A stretch of DNA of 64,000 nt from Gracilinema caldarium DSM 7334 (lineage in GTDB: Bacteria > Spirochaetota > Spirochaetia > Treponematales > Breznakiellaceae). Where the stretch lies: positions 1,550,001-1,614,000 of the forward strand of contig NC_015732.1 of assembly GCF_000219725.1 (NCBI RefSeq), in the 5' to 3' direction. The notes under the pieces are model-generated. The model made no database searches, had not been told where the DNA came from, and worked only from the letters and a program-made list of their open reading frames with translations. This document shows positions 29,359 to 39,971 of this stretch, in pieces; the stretch's first letter is position 1, and each line of letters begins with the position of its first letter. The translations under genes were made by a program, and so were the position numbers.

Positions 29359-30210
29359 TTATTCATCATACTCTATATCAACTTTATCGTCTTCTTCTTC
29401 CTCGTCTTCTTCCTCTTCTTCATCATCCATATCGAGGTCATCAAGGTCAGAAAGACTGCCCGAATCTTCATCATTAAAGAAATCCTGTTCATCCTGTTCA
29501 GATTCCTCATAATAAAGAATACGGGAACAATAGGGACAGAAGATAATCTCTTCACCCATCCGAACCTGATTGGCAAATTGGGCTGGCAATATCATATGAC
29601 AGCCATTACATACACCACCCTTTATAGGAACAATACCCAACCCCATTTTGTTACGGATAATCCGTTCAAACTTAAAGTATACTTCCGGATCCAAGCCAGG
29701 GGTAAGATTTTGTTCTTCCTGTTTCAGTTCTTCGATCTGAGCCCGTTTTTCTGCAATTTCTGCCTCAATACCAGCACGGCGTTCTACTAATTCCTTTTCG
29801 GTAGACTCAATCATTGTAGCATCAGATTGTAGTTCCTCAGCAAGAACTGATAGATTTTTTTCTTCCCGCTGAAGATCCTTGCGATATTGCTGCTCTTTTT
29901 CAGTAGCATCCTTTATTTCTTTATCCAGGGCTTCATACTCTCGCTGAGTAGTAATAGTATCCATATTGCGCTCCGCCCGCTCACGATTAGCTTCAGCTTC
30001 TGCAAGGAGCGTTTTGAACTGGGTCACGCTGGCTTTAATCCTGTCATATTCCTGATTTTTTTCGATAAAGGACTTCTTCAGCCGTGACAAAACGTCTTCC
30101 TGAGTAGTCAGAATCTTTGGAATTTCCTCAATTTCATGTTCCAGTTCAATTTTTAGTTTAAGGATATCTTGCAGAGTCCGCAATTTTCCAAATACATCTT
30201 CCATTACCAT
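29359..30210 (-). CDS. Coiled-coil protein with C4 zinc ribbon (DUF164 type)
   Basis: A 283-residue protein. Residues 8-175 form a long antiparallel coiled coil; then comes a zinc ribbon with CNGCHM and CPYCSRIL (two CxxC pairs, about residues 200-230), the arrangement of the zf-RING_7/DUF164 family. The last about 45 residues are almost entirely Asp and Glu, an unusual acidic tail. Its function is not established; family members are proposed nucleic-acid-binding proteins. It lies 14 bases after rpoD with GAGGGG as ribosome site and just before rnpB. Confidence 0.85.
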   Translation of the reverse strand: MVMEDVFGKLRTLQDILKLKIELEHEIEEIPKILTTQEDVLSRLKKSFIEKNQEYDRIKASVTQFKTLLAEAEANRERAERNMDTITTQREYEALDKEIKDATEKEQQYRKDLQREEKNLSVLAEELQSDATMIESTEKELVERRAGIEAEIAEKRAQIEELKQEEQNLTPGLDPEVYFKFERIIRNKMGLGIVPIKGGVCNGCHMILPAQFANQVRMGEEIIFCPYCSRILYYEESEQDEQDFFNDEDSGSLSDLDDLDMDDEEEEEDEEEEDDKVDIEYDE

Positions 30211-30224
30211 GCTATTCCCCTCAA

Positions 30225-31961
30225 TTAGTGATCCAGATAATCCTTAAGCTTTCGGCTGCGTTTCGGATGACGAAGTCGCCGCAAGGCCTTAGCTTCTATC
30301 TGCCGGATTCGTTCACGAGTAACATTAAAATACAAACCCACCTCTTCCAGGGTGAGTGAATATCCATCATCGAGACCAAACCGCATTTTTAAAACTTCCT
30401 GCTCCCGAGGCGGCAAGGTCTGCAATACCGTACGCAGTTGTTCCTGCAATAAGGTGAATGCGGTCTGATTTGCAGGATTTTCAACATCCTTATCTTCAAT
30501 AAAATCCCCAAGGAGCGAATCCTCTTCTTCACCGATAGGTGTTTCAAGAGAAATTGGTTCCCGAGCCACATTTTTAACTGATTTGACCCGCTGTGCTGTC
30601 CATCCGAGTCGTTCTGCGATTTCTTCATCCGTCGGTTCTCGCCCAAGGACCTGCATAAGCTGGCGAGATTCCCGTACAACCTTATTGATTTGTTCAATCA
30701 TGTGCACTGGCACACGGATGGTTCGAGCCTGGTCTGAAATAGATCGAGTAATGGCTTGTCGGATCCACCAGGTTGCATAGGTTGAAAATTTGTACCCCTT
30801 TCGGTATTCAAATTTTTCTACAGCCTTGATGAGGCCAATATTACCTTCCTGAACAAGGTCAAAGAAATGGAGCCCCCTGTTAGTATATTTCTTGGCAATA
30901 GAGACAACCAGACGAAGATTAGCCTTAATCAGTCGATCCTTGGCACTCTTCATCATGATGCGGCCCCGGTTAATTTCTTTAGCCATTTTATTTATATTTT
31001 CAATTGGTTCTTCGAATTCAGCTTCCAGTTGGTGTAATTTTTTTTCCGTTACCTGAATGTGCCGAATTAATTCTTTTATTTCATCTGACTGAAGCCCTAG
31101 AGCTTCTTCAATACGATCCCGTTCTTCTTTAATGGTCAACCCGCGTCCTAGTGAACGAAGTTCTTTAACCGAACCGACCCTGAGACGTTTTTCAATCCGT
31201 TCCTGTTCTTTTTTATATTTTTTAATTTTTTTAGCAGCTTGGACAAACTTTTCAGAAAAACTGCTGATTTCTTCAGGATGTATTTCTGCATCAGCGAGGA
31301 TGGGCATCATTTTTTGACGTAATTCGATCAATTCTGTGTTTTCAAAAATATCTCCACCCCGGGCGAGTATATGCCGCTTTATTTCCATATATTGCTTGAG
31401 ATCAGGCCCTATTTGTTTTAGGGTTTCTCGATAGTACTGGTTCAATCGGCGCCGTTCAGCCATATACTCGGTCATTTCTTTTTTAGATAGATTCATTTCC
31501 CTAGGATCCTTTTTGGAGAAGGCCCTCTGGGCAATAGTATAATATTCAGGGATTATCATTCCGGATTTTTTTACAACCCGTTTTATTATATTTTCTCCCT
31601 CTTCCATTTGTTTGGAAAGCTCTACTTCTTGTTCAGCTGTTAACAGGTGTTCTTTTCCAATTTCACGAAGATACAGCCGAATGGGATCATCTACAGATGA
31701 CTCTTTATCATTATAAACAAGTCGCTTCTTTTCGATTTCCTGCGCTTTCTGATCTTCAGTCTCTTCTTCTTCAGAAAGACTTTCTTCTTCAATGAGTTGC
31801 ACATTATTTTCTTCTAACAGAGCAAGAACTTCCTCGATTTTTTCCGAATTGACGATATGTTCCGGTAAAAAATCTGAAAGTTCATCATAGGAGAGGCTCT
31901 TTTTCTCTTTTGCGTATTCGATCAGCTTCGCAACTGCGGGGTCAAGCTGCAATTCCGTCAT
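30225..31961 (-). CDS. rpoD: Primary sigma factor RpoD (sigma-70)
   Basis: A 578-residue group 1 sigma factor. Region 1.1 (about 1-75) is present, then region 1.2 ([20 protein letters not shown]), a non-conserved insert (about 130-330), and region 2 with the polymerase- and -10-binding helices ([18 protein letters not shown]). Regions 3 and 4 follow, ending in the -35-binding helix-turn-helix ([20 protein letters not shown]). This agrees with the TTGACA/TATAAT-like promoters found across the window. It directly follows dnaG, the usual macromolecular-synthesis pairing. Confidence 0.97.
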   Translation of the reverse strand: MTELQLDPAVAKLIEYAKEKKSLSYDELSDFLPEHIVNSEKIEEVLALLEENNVQLIEEESLSEEEETEDQKAQEIEKKRLVYNDKESSVDDPIRLYLREIGKEHLLTAEQEVELSKQMEEGENIIKRVVKKSGMIIPEYYTIAQRAFSKKDPREMNLSKKEMTEYMAERRRLNQYYRETLKQIGPDLKQYMEIKRHILARGGDIFENTELIELRQKMMPILADAEIHPEEISSFSEKFVQAAKKIKKYKKEQERIEKRLRVGSVKELRSLGRGLTIKEERDRIEEALGLQSDEIKELIRHIQVTEKKLHQLEAEFEEPIENINKMAKEINRGRIMMKSAKDRLIKANLRLVVSIAKKYTNRGLHFFDLVQEGNIGLIKAVEKFEYRKGYKFSTYATWWIRQAITRSISDQARTIRVPVHMIEQINKVVRESRQLMQVLGREPTDEEIAERLGWTAQRVKSVKNVAREPISLETPIGEEEDSLLGDFIEDKDVENPANQTAFTLLQEQLRTVLQTLPPREQEVLKMRFGLDDGYSLTLEEVGLYFNVTRERIRQIEAKALRRLRHPKRSRKLKDYLDH

Positions 31962-31963
31962 TC

Positions 31964-33775
31964 CTAGTCTTCCTTAAGCCGATGTAATTCGGCATCTATA
32001 TGAACTTTTTCAGACAAGAGTTCTTCTATCTGTTGTTCAGATTGGCGACTTCCTGTCCGCGCGGACCTGAGCCTAAGTATAATCTCTGCTCGCCGCCGCT
32101 CAAGGCGTTTTGCACGAATTCTTTTTATTCCATCTGATACAAGTTGTTCTGGTTTCTGTGAAAAGGCCTCAGAAGAAGCTTTTTCCAGAATAAAACGCCG
32201 AAGCTCCTCATCTTGTATCTGGACGAGCAATCCATCAATATCCTGAATATCGTTTCTATAACATTCTTCCAGGGCAATAAACAAGTCCTTTGCTCGTGGG
32301 TCTTCTACCTCCTCAATAGATAAGGATGCCCGCAACCGTGGATAGAGGCTACGGTTAGCTATTATAGCTAGCAACAGAAATAATTCATCATTCATCCGGA
32401 TCGGAGCTTTAGATTGAAGTTTTTTTTCGGTATATGACTGATGAACAGCTACCCCCTTTTGGAAGTATTGATTAAAATCCCGTACAATTGCTGTCCTGTC
32501 AACACCAAAGCTGTCCGCAATGGCCCCCATGCATCCATCCCGAGAAACTTCGGAATCCAAAGTCTCAAGATACGGAAAAAAGAAGGCCACTGCTTGAGCA
32601 AGGCCTTCTGTATGAGTAGTATCGAATAGGGCTCGAGCTCGACCCACAAGATAATCGAAATCATTTATAAAACATTTTACATAATTTTGCAACGCCTCTG
32701 GACCATCTTCTTTTAAAATATCTGCAGGATCTTTGAAAATAGTGCTCTTTGCTCCTATTTTTTCCATAGTAACGATCTTACAACCAAGACCATTGCGCCG
32801 GCAGGTAAGTATTCCCTTGATAGTTGCAGCTTGTCCCGCGGGGTCATTATCGAACACTAAGTAGACTGTCTTTGCCCATTGCCTGAGTAATCGAGCCTGT
32901 TCGTCGGTAAAGGCAGTACCCAAGGGAGCAACAGCGGTTTGTACGCCTGCCTGATGAAGGGCGATGACATCCATATAACCTTCACAAATATGGACTTCCT
33001 CGGTTTTTCGAATATGAGGAAGTGCTAATTCAATAGCATAGAGGGTTTCCCGTTTTTTATATAAATCTGACTCCGGTGAATTAAGATACTTTGGACCATC
33101 ACCTTGCAAAATCCGCCCGCCAAAAGCGACGGTTCTGCCCTTTCTGTCAGAAATGGGAAATATCAGTCGGTCAGTGAAAAAAGAAGACTGTGTATGCTGG
33201 CGTGAAAAGAGTCCACTCTTTTCAAGGAAGTCCTCTGAATACCCCTTAGACAGAAGAAAACGGTAAAGCCAGTGTCGGTGAGCCGGCGCATATCCCAATC
33301 TAAAGGTATTGATCATTTCATCTGAAATACCCCGTTCCTTAAGATAGACAAAGGCCTTTTTCCCTGCTTCGGTCGCTGTAAGGATATGATGAAAACTCAC
33401 TGCTACCCGGCGGTATAATTCTGCCATATCTTCAAGCTGTTTCATTCGATTTGTTTCCTGAAGACTTGAAGAACCGGCCTCATATTTAACAGTGATGTTG
33501 AGTTTTTTAGCAAGCAATTCAAGGGTTTCAGGATAGGAAAGTTTTTCCTGTTCCATCACAAAAGAAATAATTCCTCCTCCCTTATGGCAACCGAAACAGT
33601 AGAAAAAATTCTTTTCAGGATCGACAGAAAAGGATGGTGTTTTTTCATTATGAAAAGGACAGAGCCCCCAATAGCGGCCGCCTTTTTTTTCTAGGCGTAC
33701 ATATTCTCCGATGATACTTACCGCATCGGCTCGCTGCTGTATTTCCTGTATGGTTTCTTCAGAAATGAAGCTCAT
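31964..33775 (-). CDS. dnaG: DNA primase DnaG
   Basis: A 603-residue primase that makes RNA primers at the replication fork. The CHC2 zinc-binding domain (about 1-100, with [13 protein letters not shown] and [11 protein letters not shown]) is followed by the primase core and Toprim domain: [10 protein letters not shown] with the catalytic Glu near residue 265 and [11 protein letters not shown] near 311. The C-terminal helicase-interacting part is shorter and less conserved. The start overlaps the mltG end by four bases; the gene ends two bases before the rpoD start. Confidence 0.97.
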   Translation of the reverse strand: MSFISEETIQEIQQRADAVSIIGEYVRLEKKGGRYWGLCPFHNEKTPSFSVDPEKNFFYCFGCHKGGGIISFVMEQEKLSYPETLELLAKKLNITVKYEAGSSSLQETNRMKQLEDMAELYRRVAVSFHHILTATEAGKKAFVYLKERGISDEMINTFRLGYAPAHRHWLYRFLLSKGYSEDFLEKSGLFSRQHTQSSFFTDRLIFPISDRKGRTVAFGGRILQGDGPKYLNSPESDLYKKRETLYAIELALPHIRKTEEVHICEGYMDVIALHQAGVQTAVAPLGTAFTDEQARLLRQWAKTVYLVFDNDPAGQAATIKGILTCRRNGLGCKIVTMEKIGAKSTIFKDPADILKEDGPEALQNYVKCFINDFDYLVGRARALFDTTHTEGLAQAVAFFFPYLETLDSEVSRDGCMGAIADSFGVDRTAIVRDFNQYFQKGVAVHQSYTEKKLQSKAPIRMNDELFLLLAIIANRSLYPRLRASLSIEEVEDPRAKDLFIALEECYRNDIQDIDGLLVQIQDEELRRFILEKASSEAFSQKPEQLVSDGIKRIRAKRLERRRAEIILRLRSARTGSRQSEQQIEELLSEKVHIDAELHRLKED

Positions 33776-34854
33776 TTATTGCCTGCTCTCCCTTTCACAT
33801 AGAGAACACCAGCCTTCAGATGTTCATCCAGGGTTTTAGAAAAACGATGTCGTCCTTCATTCGGATCCACCAGGCGAAAATAGAGAAAATTGGTCTGGGC
33901 TGGATAGAAAACCGCCCGTAATGCTACAAGCCCGGGATTTGAGATAGGCCCAGGAGGCAATCCTGGTCTTATATAGGTATTATAGGGGTTTTGAATAGCA
34001 ATATCCTTATAATACAAAACCTCCGGATGAGGTTTCCCCTGAATTTCCGAAATAACATATTCTACCGTTGCACAGGATTGAAGAGCCATGCCAATAGTAA
34101 GTCGATTATAGAATACGCTGGCCATAAGTGGTGCTTCATCATCAACCCGATATTCCCGTTCAATAATTGATGCAAGAATAACCTTCTCATGCAATTGTTG
34201 AGGTGATAACGACATGGCTTCTGGGTTTACCATTTTTAGTTTAGTAAAAAACGTCTCTGCCATGTGAGTAATTATTTTAGCAGCTTGAAAACCTTTAGGA
34301 AATAAATAGGTATCCGGGAACAGGTACCCCTCGAAAGTGGAATTGGGAATATGATATGTTTCAAGCAGTTCTCTGTTTGTTGCTGCCAGCATAAAATCCC
34401 GGCTCTCACAAATACCGGCCTGTTCAAAAATTAGAGCAATTTTTGATAGGGTTACCCCTTCAGGAATGGTCACCCGAATTTGCAGTTGCTGTCCAAGGGT
34501 AACACGTTGATGCAGTTCAAGTAGACTTTCTGGAGTATGTATACTATAAAAACCTGCTTTTATGGGTTCTTTGGAAAAACGGCTTACTAGATTCCAGACT
34601 AAAGCTGAACGAATGAGACCTGCAGCGGCTAATCGCTTTCCAACTTGAGAGGCCGATTCTCCCTGAAATATTTCAATAAGTACCGAACCATCATCTTGCT
34701 GTTCAATACCCCGTTCAAGACCCTGTTTGCCCCTTGGCCATGCAGGCGCTGAATTGATGTAAGCTAATATTCCAATCCCTGCGATGATTACTACAAGAAT
34801 AGATCCTACAATCCAAGCAAAAATACGAAATAAGAAATATATATATTTTGACAT
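33772..34854 (-). CDS. mltG: Endolytic murein transglycosylase MltG (YceG-like)
   Basis: A 360-residue YceG/MltG protein, a membrane-anchored lytic enzyme thought to release nascent glycan strands and set their length. One membrane helix (about 6-30) is followed by a LysM-like region and the catalytic domain. Family motifs are present: ASIIEREYRVDDEAPLMASV with the catalytic Glu near residue 216, FYNRLTIGMALQS, and YNTYIRPGLPPGPISNPG. I chose ATG 34854, which has GAGG about seven bases upstream, over a GTG two codons earlier. Confidence 0.93.
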   Translation of the reverse strand: MSKYIYFLFRIFAWIVGSILVVIIAGIGILAYINSAPAWPRGKQGLERGIEQQDDGSVLIEIFQGESASQVGKRLAAAGLIRSALVWNLVSRFSKEPIKAGFYSIHTPESLLELHQRVTLGQQLQIRVTIPEGVTLSKIALIFEQAGICESRDFMLAATNRELLETYHIPNSTFEGYLFPDTYLFPKGFQAAKIITHMAETFFTKLKMVNPEAMSLSPQQLHEKVILASIIEREYRVDDEAPLMASVFYNRLTIGMALQSCATVEYVISEIQGKPHPEVLYYKDIAIQNPYNTYIRPGLPPGPISNPGLVALRAVFYPAQTNFLYFRLVDPNEGRHRFSKTLDEHLKAGVLYVKGRAGNK

Positions 34855-34867
34855 GCTCACCTCATTT

Positions 34868-37800
34868 TCATCGCTTGCGTAATTTGAGCGTTCCTTTATT
34901 AGTTGTCATGTTTCCAAGCACATCCCGAACCTGTACAATATACGAATATTCCGTATTCACTTCAATTAATTTGTTGTCCAGGTTATAGCCATCCCATAAA
35001 ATGGGTTCCTGCGGAAGTTTCTTTCCAGAGAAGCTTGTGAATAGTTTCCCCTGTGAGTCCAGGATACTGAGTTTCCATCCATTAATATCGCTGGGGTCAG
35101 AAGCAGAAAGAGTTATAGCCAGAAGGTCATCTTTTCCGTCATTATCAGGGGAAAATGACTGAGGTAAAAAACTCACCGTAACAACCGGCGGGGTTCTGTC
35201 TAAACGGATAGCGTTTCCCTCTACGGAAATACGATCACCCTTTGTGTATTCAATCTGCACCCAGGGAATATATTCTCCATCGGGGGCTATCACATTAGGC
35301 TTGTCAGATGAGCCATCCCATTGAAACTGTGAACTCTGTTCGAGATGAGAGCCCTCCGCAAGATGACGAATAGACTTACCATGGCGATCCCGAATTTCAA
35401 GTCTAAACCGTTTTATTCCATCCGTAAAGGATACAACGAGGCGGAAGGTAATGAGATCGGCAAATCCATCCTGATTTGGCGAAAAGGCCTGCAGGTTACT
35501 GGTAAGGATTGCTGAAGGATTCCGGGCATCAAGAATAACCTGATTTGAAGAAACTATAGTCCGATTCCTCGCCAGATCAAAACCTTCTATTACAAAGCGA
35601 TAGGTCCCATCAGAGACGATACTATGGCCATCATCCCGGCCATCCCAGATAAGACTGTTTGGCGGATTGCCCTTCCAGATAAAACTCCGTACGATCTTGC
35701 CTTCTGTATTAACAATTGTACCAACCCATTGTACTGCATCTTCTGCCTGAATGAGAAATCTTATGGTGTCCTGTATTCCGTCACCGTTCGGTGAAAATAT
35801 ATGTGTTTCTTCAGAAACCTTCACCTGTGGGGGTGTAGAATCCAGCTTTATGGGCTGGCTTTCTACAATACGGACTTTTCCGTTCGCCATATTCAGTCTC
35901 AGCACAGCGTGATAAACTCCATCGGAACAGAGCATACCCTGTGCATCTCTTCCATCCCACATAAATGGGGCCGGAAGAATTCCTGAGAATTCTTTAACCA
36001 CAATGCCGCTCTGCATGTTCCGGATGCTCATCTGATAGGAACTAATAGAACCATTATCCTGAATATAGGGCGTAAAAACGACCCGCTCCTCTCCTGACCG
36101 TCCAGAAAAAATTTCAGCACTCGATTGCAATACAATAGCTCCTTGCTGTATGGGTTCTACCATAATGCTAATTGGTAATGTACGGCCGGTAAGTCCAACC
36201 GCATTCACCCCTTCTGCAAAATAGAAATAGGTTCCCTCTGGTACAGGCTCTCCGAAATCTGTTTCTCCATACCATCGAATAATCGCTTCGGTGTTTCGTC
36301 CAAGGGGGATTTTTTTAAGGACCTTCTGCTGAGCGTCAGTAATGAAACCGGTCCATTCTGCATCGGCCGAAAGGTCATGGTACAAGAAGAGCCCTTCGGG
36401 ATTTACTCTCGATATAGTTGTGCGGGAACTCCGTACATGCCCTGATGGTTTATGGGATTGTACAGTAAAGAAAGGACTATATTGTATAAGAGTGTCCCCA
36501 TTGGCATAGATCATTGTAATAACAAACCGATAGGAACCATCGGGTATGGGGTCTTGAGTATCGGTAAGTCCATTAAATCGTAAAGATTGAGGGAACTGAT
36601 CTAAATTATCCCGATTACCCTGCCAGGTCCGATAGGACATTCCTTGTACATCGGCAACCAAGATAGTCCATTCGAGAAGGCCTTTATCGATGTAATCGGA
36701 AAACAACACCTGGAGGTTTGCAAAGAGGGATCCAGGCTCAGTGGACATGGCCGAATGGGAAAGGGTAACCTTGAGACGTCGTGGTTCTTTATCAACAATA
36801 ATGGGGCCAGTGACCGTCGAAAAGGTATTGCCAGCTTTGTCAGTAGAACTCAGCGTATAAGTATAGCTGCCGTCATCAACCACATTACCCTCAGCATCAC
36901 GGCCGTCCCAGACAAAATCCGGTGGAGCTAGCTCTTTCCAAGTAAAACTGCGGACTACTTTACCATGCTGGTTCTGGAGCGTACCTGTCCAAAAACTCTC
37001 TTTGGTACCATTTTGAAGCATGTGTAAAAGATCCCGGACGCCATCACCGTTGGGACTAAAGATAACAAGACCATCGTTATTTTCTGATGGAATACGAACG
37101 AATCCAGAAGGCGGAGTACTATCTATACTGAAAGAGAAATGGGTGGTATTTTTATTTCCATGAGTATCCTGAGCTGAAATGAATAATTGATACTCCCCAT
37201 CTGACCAGGTCTCATCCAAAGGTATCGCAAGGGGTATCTTGAGGTGTTTTAGAACACGAGGATTTGTGTTTGACTGATGAAATTTAATGCCCCCCTGTTC
37301 ATCTTGGATAAGCACATCCCAAGTCTGAATAGGACTATCGTCTGTAAGATTCATTTCTATATTGATGATTCGTGGGGTTTTCGCTGAATAAACCGATTCT
37401 AAGGGCTGTAATAACTCAATAACAGGCTTCTGATGGTCTACTTCACTATTGGTTAAGGTTACCGCAGTTTCAATACCAGTTCCCTGTGACCAAACAGGAT
37501 AAACTCTGAATCGAGGTATCAGACCGAGCGGTCCCATTTTTAGAGAGGCACTGCTATTAATAGTAAAAGAGATCGTAGGGAACCAAGCATTATTATCAGG
37601 ATGAATAAGAGATTCGTTCCACCCAATGGAAATAGTCACTACCTTTCTCACTTTTAAAGAAGCGGAACCTTGTATCCACAGATCTTGAAAGGCAGGGATG
37701 GCTATCTGTATTCCCGCTGATAATTCCACCGGATCTTGCAGTATAAGAGAGTTCCAACCCGATACGAATGTATAGGGGTATGGGCTTTCTGGTCCATTTC

Positions 37801-38368
37801 CTCCACTGATAAGCGTACCAAAGAGACTACTCTTACCGATGCTCATATGAGGAAAATCCTGATAAAAGCCTAGAGAAATGCCCATCCCCATATTCTTGCT
37901 TACAGTCTGAGACCAGAAAGCGGTAAGACCTGCACCGAGAGACAAGGTATCACTCAGTTTTTTAGAAAGCCCTGCAGCACCGCTGATCCCATTACCATCT
38001 TGCATTTCAGGAATCTCTTTAAAAGAAGCAAGCCCCTCAAAACCACCCCAGAGAACCGCATCTGACAGAGGATAAACCACCGTTGCTGAAACATTACCAA
38101 GGGATCCCATTTGAGACTCTACTGTTTTAGGGAATAGGCTTCCAAGAGCGAATGAGTACAGGGGCCATTTAACCTTACCAGCTCCGGCAGGATATACTAA
38201 AAATTGTCGGGCATCATCATTAAAAGGATGCAAAGAAAACAAAGGATCTGACCAGACCGTATATGCGGCCGGCAGGGGGATCGCAGGAGAACTCGATAAT
38301 GGTTCAGCTATGAGAGGAATTAATGAGAGCACGAAACCAGTAATGATAAAACTATATTTTTTAATCAT
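34868..38368 (-). CDS. Giant surface/outer-membrane protein with FlgD-Ig and CHU_C-like repeats
   Basis: A 1166-residue exported protein with a signal peptide (KKYSFIITGFVLSLIPLIAE). Residues about 40-310 are rich in short aromatic-Gly strands and look like a small outer-membrane barrel or PorV-like domain. The rest is a chain of Ig-like domains. The calcium-loop motif FSPNGDG (or SPNQDG, SPDNDG) recurs near residues 439, 858, 963 and 1073, and the FlgD-Ig core WDGRDA..DGxYxY recurs at least four times between them. Similar repeats occur in adhesins and in secreted proteins of Bacteroidetes; here they suggest a stalk. The next gene, mltG, starts 13 bases later. Confidence 0.8.
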   Translation of the reverse strand: MIKKYSFIITGFVLSLIPLIAEPLSSSPAIPLPAAYTVWSDPLFSLHPFNDDARQFLVYPAGAGKVKWPLYSFALGSLFPKTVESQMGSLGNVSATVVYPLSDAVLWGGFEGLASFKEIPEMQDGNGISGAAGLSKKLSDTLSLGAGLTAFWSQTVSKNMGMGISLGFYQDFPHMSIGKSSLFGTLISGGNGPESPYPYTFVSGWNSLILQDPVELSAGIQIAIPAFQDLWIQGSASLKVRKVVTISIGWNESLIHPDNNAWFPTISFTINSSASLKMGPLGLIPRFRVYPVWSQGTGIETAVTLTNSEVDHQKPVIELLQPLESVYSAKTPRIINIEMNLTDDSPIQTWDVLIQDEQGGIKFHQSNTNPRVLKHLKIPLAIPLDETWSDGEYQLFISAQDTHGNKNTTHFSFSIDSTPPSGFVRIPSENNDGLVIFSPNGDGVRDLLHMLQNGTKESFWTGTLQNQHGKVVRSFTWKELAPPDFVWDGRDAEGNVVDDGSYTYTLSSTDKAGNTFSTVTGPIIVDKEPRRLKVTLSHSAMSTEPGSLFANLQVLFSDYIDKGLLEWTILVADVQGMSYRTWQGNRDNLDQFPQSLRFNGLTDTQDPIPDGSYRFVITMIYANGDTLIQYSPFFTVQSHKPSGHVRSSRTTISRVNPEGLFLYHDLSADAEWTGFITDAQQKVLKKIPLGRNTEAIIRWYGETDFGEPVPEGTYFYFAEGVNAVGLTGRTLPISIMVEPIQQGAIVLQSSAEIFSGRSGEERVVFTPYIQDNGSISSYQMSIRNMQSGIVVKEFSGILPAPFMWDGRDAQGMLCSDGVYHAVLRLNMANGKVRIVESQPIKLDSTPPQVKVSEETHIFSPNGDGIQDTIRFLIQAEDAVQWVGTIVNTEGKIVRSFIWKGNPPNSLIWDGRDDGHSIVSDGTYRFVIEGFDLARNRTIVSSNQVILDARNPSAILTSNLQAFSPNQDGFADLITFRLVVSFTDGIKRFRLEIRDRHGKSIRHLAEGSHLEQSSQFQWDGSSDKPNVIAPDGEYIPWVQIEYTKGDRISVEGNAIRLDRTPPVVTVSFLPQSFSPDNDGKDDLLAITLSASDPSDINGWKLSILDSQGKLFTSFSGKKLPQEPILWDGYNLDNKLIEVNTEYSYIVQVRDVLGNMTTNKGTLKLRKR

Positions 38369-38556
38369 GAAAGATCCTTTCTCATAAGTTGTTCCAATTC
38401 ATCAATAGAAAGGTGTTTATAGAGTAAATTTTCCATTTTAGAAAGGATATCCCGTTCTGGTTCAGAAAGCTGGTCTTCTAGCGTTTTAAGACGTGGAAAT
38501 ATGACGCGAATATCAGTAAGCGTAAGCTTAATTGAGGGGTCCTTATCATCCATCAT
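38365..38556 (-). CDS. Small conserved protein, function unknown
   Basis: A 63-residue charged, mostly helical protein with no cysteines or membrane segment. Its ATG overlaps the stop of the MBL gene (TAATG), and its stop overlaps the start of the giant surface protein by four bases. Tight coupling on both sides supports a real gene despite the small size. I do not recognise the family. Confidence 0.6.
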   Translation of the reverse strand: MMDDKDPSIKLTLTDIRVIFPRLKTLEDQLSEPERDILSKMENLLYKHLSIDELEQLMRKDLS

Positions 38557-39494
38557 TACAATGTAATTTCCATTCCTTCTGTGGCAAGTAGCACTTCCAG
38601 CCCTTTTATTGCTGAATGTTCAATATACCAGCGGGCTGATTGCAAAATTCCAAAGAGTTTTTTGTCATCATAGGTCGGATCATGGTGAAAAAGGTACAGT
38701 TTTGAAATGCCCCAATTAGATGCAAAGTCTACGGCCAAAGAAAATGCACTGTGTCCCCAATTATATTTTTCAATGGCTTCCCCCAGGGTATATTGAGCAT
38801 CAATAACCAAAATATCGGCACCACCAAAAAATGCGGCATTTTCATCATTTCTGATAAAATCATTGGGAGATAATTCCGTATCGGTAGCATAGATAAACCG
38901 CTTTTTACCATCGGTGAGCATATAGGAATAGGAAGAACCAGGATGATTCATCTGTTTATAATAGACATGCATATCCCCAATCACCACAGGCTCGGTTAAA
39001 ACATGAAAGTGCTTTTGCGCACTCATCGAATCCATGGTTATCGGGAAACAGGGGGGATGCATCTGCTGTTTCAGTGCTGGTTCCATAGTTTTATGGGGTG
39101 AATAAAAATGCATCGTTACCGAGGGATCATAGGCTGGTCCAAAAAAAGGAAGCCCCTGGATATGATCCCAATGAAGATGAGAAAAAAAGAGATGTAATTC
39201 CTTCGGCTTTTTGCGGGCCCGCGAGAGAGCAATTCCAAGTTCCCGGATACCACTTCCAGCATCAAGAATGAATTGACGCTGTTCATCGGATTCAACCTGT
39301 ATACAGGGGGTATTTCCTCCTACAGTTCCAAAAAGCCACGGTGGAAGGTCAGCAAGAAACCGTTCTCTTGTCTGTGGTGATTCAAGGTCCGCAGGGGTAA
39401 TCCGTTCTAGTATACTTGAAATTTTACTTTTTATTTGGGCTGGCGATTGGGGAGATGGAATGGAGCCTCGAACTCCCCAAAAACATATTCTCAT
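38556..39494 (-). CDS. MBL-fold metal-dependent hydrolase
   Basis: A 312-residue metallo-beta-lactamase-fold protein. The zinc-binding motif HLHWDH is near residue 106, a downstream His is in MNHPGSSY and Asp in ATDTELSP, followed by HSAF and FHHDP, consistent with a complete two-metal site. The opening MRICFWGVRGSIPSP is typical of the MBL subgroup that includes PhnP-like phosphodiesterases and response-regulator-linked hydrolases. Substrate is not known. It is coupled by overlap to genes on both sides. Confidence 0.85.
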   Translation of the reverse strand: MRICFWGVRGSIPSPQSPAQIKSKISSILERITPADLESPQTRERFLADLPPWLFGTVGGNTPCIQVESDEQRQFILDAGSGIRELGIALSRARKKPKELHLFFSHLHWDHIQGLPFFGPAYDPSVTMHFYSPHKTMEPALKQQMHPPCFPITMDSMSAQKHFHVLTEPVVIGDMHVYYKQMNHPGSSYSYMLTDGKKRFIYATDTELSPNDFIRNDENAAFFGGADILVIDAQYTLGEAIEKYNWGHSAFSLAVDFASNWGISKLYLFHHDPTYDDKKLFGILQSARWYIEHSAIKGLEVLLATEGMEITL

Positions 39495-39949
39495 TATCGC
39501 CTCCGTACGACAATTGGGTTCTGCTCCCTCTTCCGCAATTGGTCTTCTATTTCTTCCTTGCTATGCCACTGGCCCCGATCTATACCAGGGCATTCAGCCT
39601 TTACAGCCTTCCAAGATTCTTCTGTTAAAACAATGGAAGACCAAAATGGATACGTTCTGCATTGGAGAGGCCTCGATTCATATACCGAACAACCATTTTT
39701 CCAGAATATACAGTCATAATTAGACCGTTCTTTAAGAGAAAGCTGCTCGTACCCTCCGCCAGCAGGGATCCATCGGCAATAGACCTCGATAAAATCAGTA
39801 TAGGTTAAATCAAGGGCCCTTGCCAGACAGTTTACATCGGTTTCAGACAAAAACACAAAGCCAGGATCAAAACGACAGCAGGCTGAACATTGGGTACAAG
39901 AAAAATGCAACCCATCTGCATAAAAAGGTGAGATATCTTTTTGTTGCAT
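39494..39949 (-). CDS. YkgJ-type cysteine-cluster protein
   Basis: A 151-residue cytoplasmic protein of the YkgJ/CxxCxxCC family. The metal-binding cluster is CTQCSACC near residue 17, joined by Cys residues in CIFWKNGCSVYESRPLQCRTYPF, a hallmark of the family thought to bind an Fe or Zn cluster. Substrate and role are not established. AAAGGA precedes the ATG. It is first in the minus-strand run that ends at rnpB. A strong terminator for the upstream tRNAs ends only about 22 bases before its start. Confidence 0.85.
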   Translation of the reverse strand: MQQKDISPFYADGLHFSCTQCSACCRFDPGFVFLSETDVNCLARALDLTYTDFIEVYCRWIPAGGGYEQLSLKERSNYDCIFWKNGCSVYESRPLQCRTYPFWSSIVLTEESWKAVKAECPGIDRGQWHSKEEIEDQLRKREQNPIVVRRR

Positions 39950-39971
39950 GAGATGTATCCTTTAAACATAT

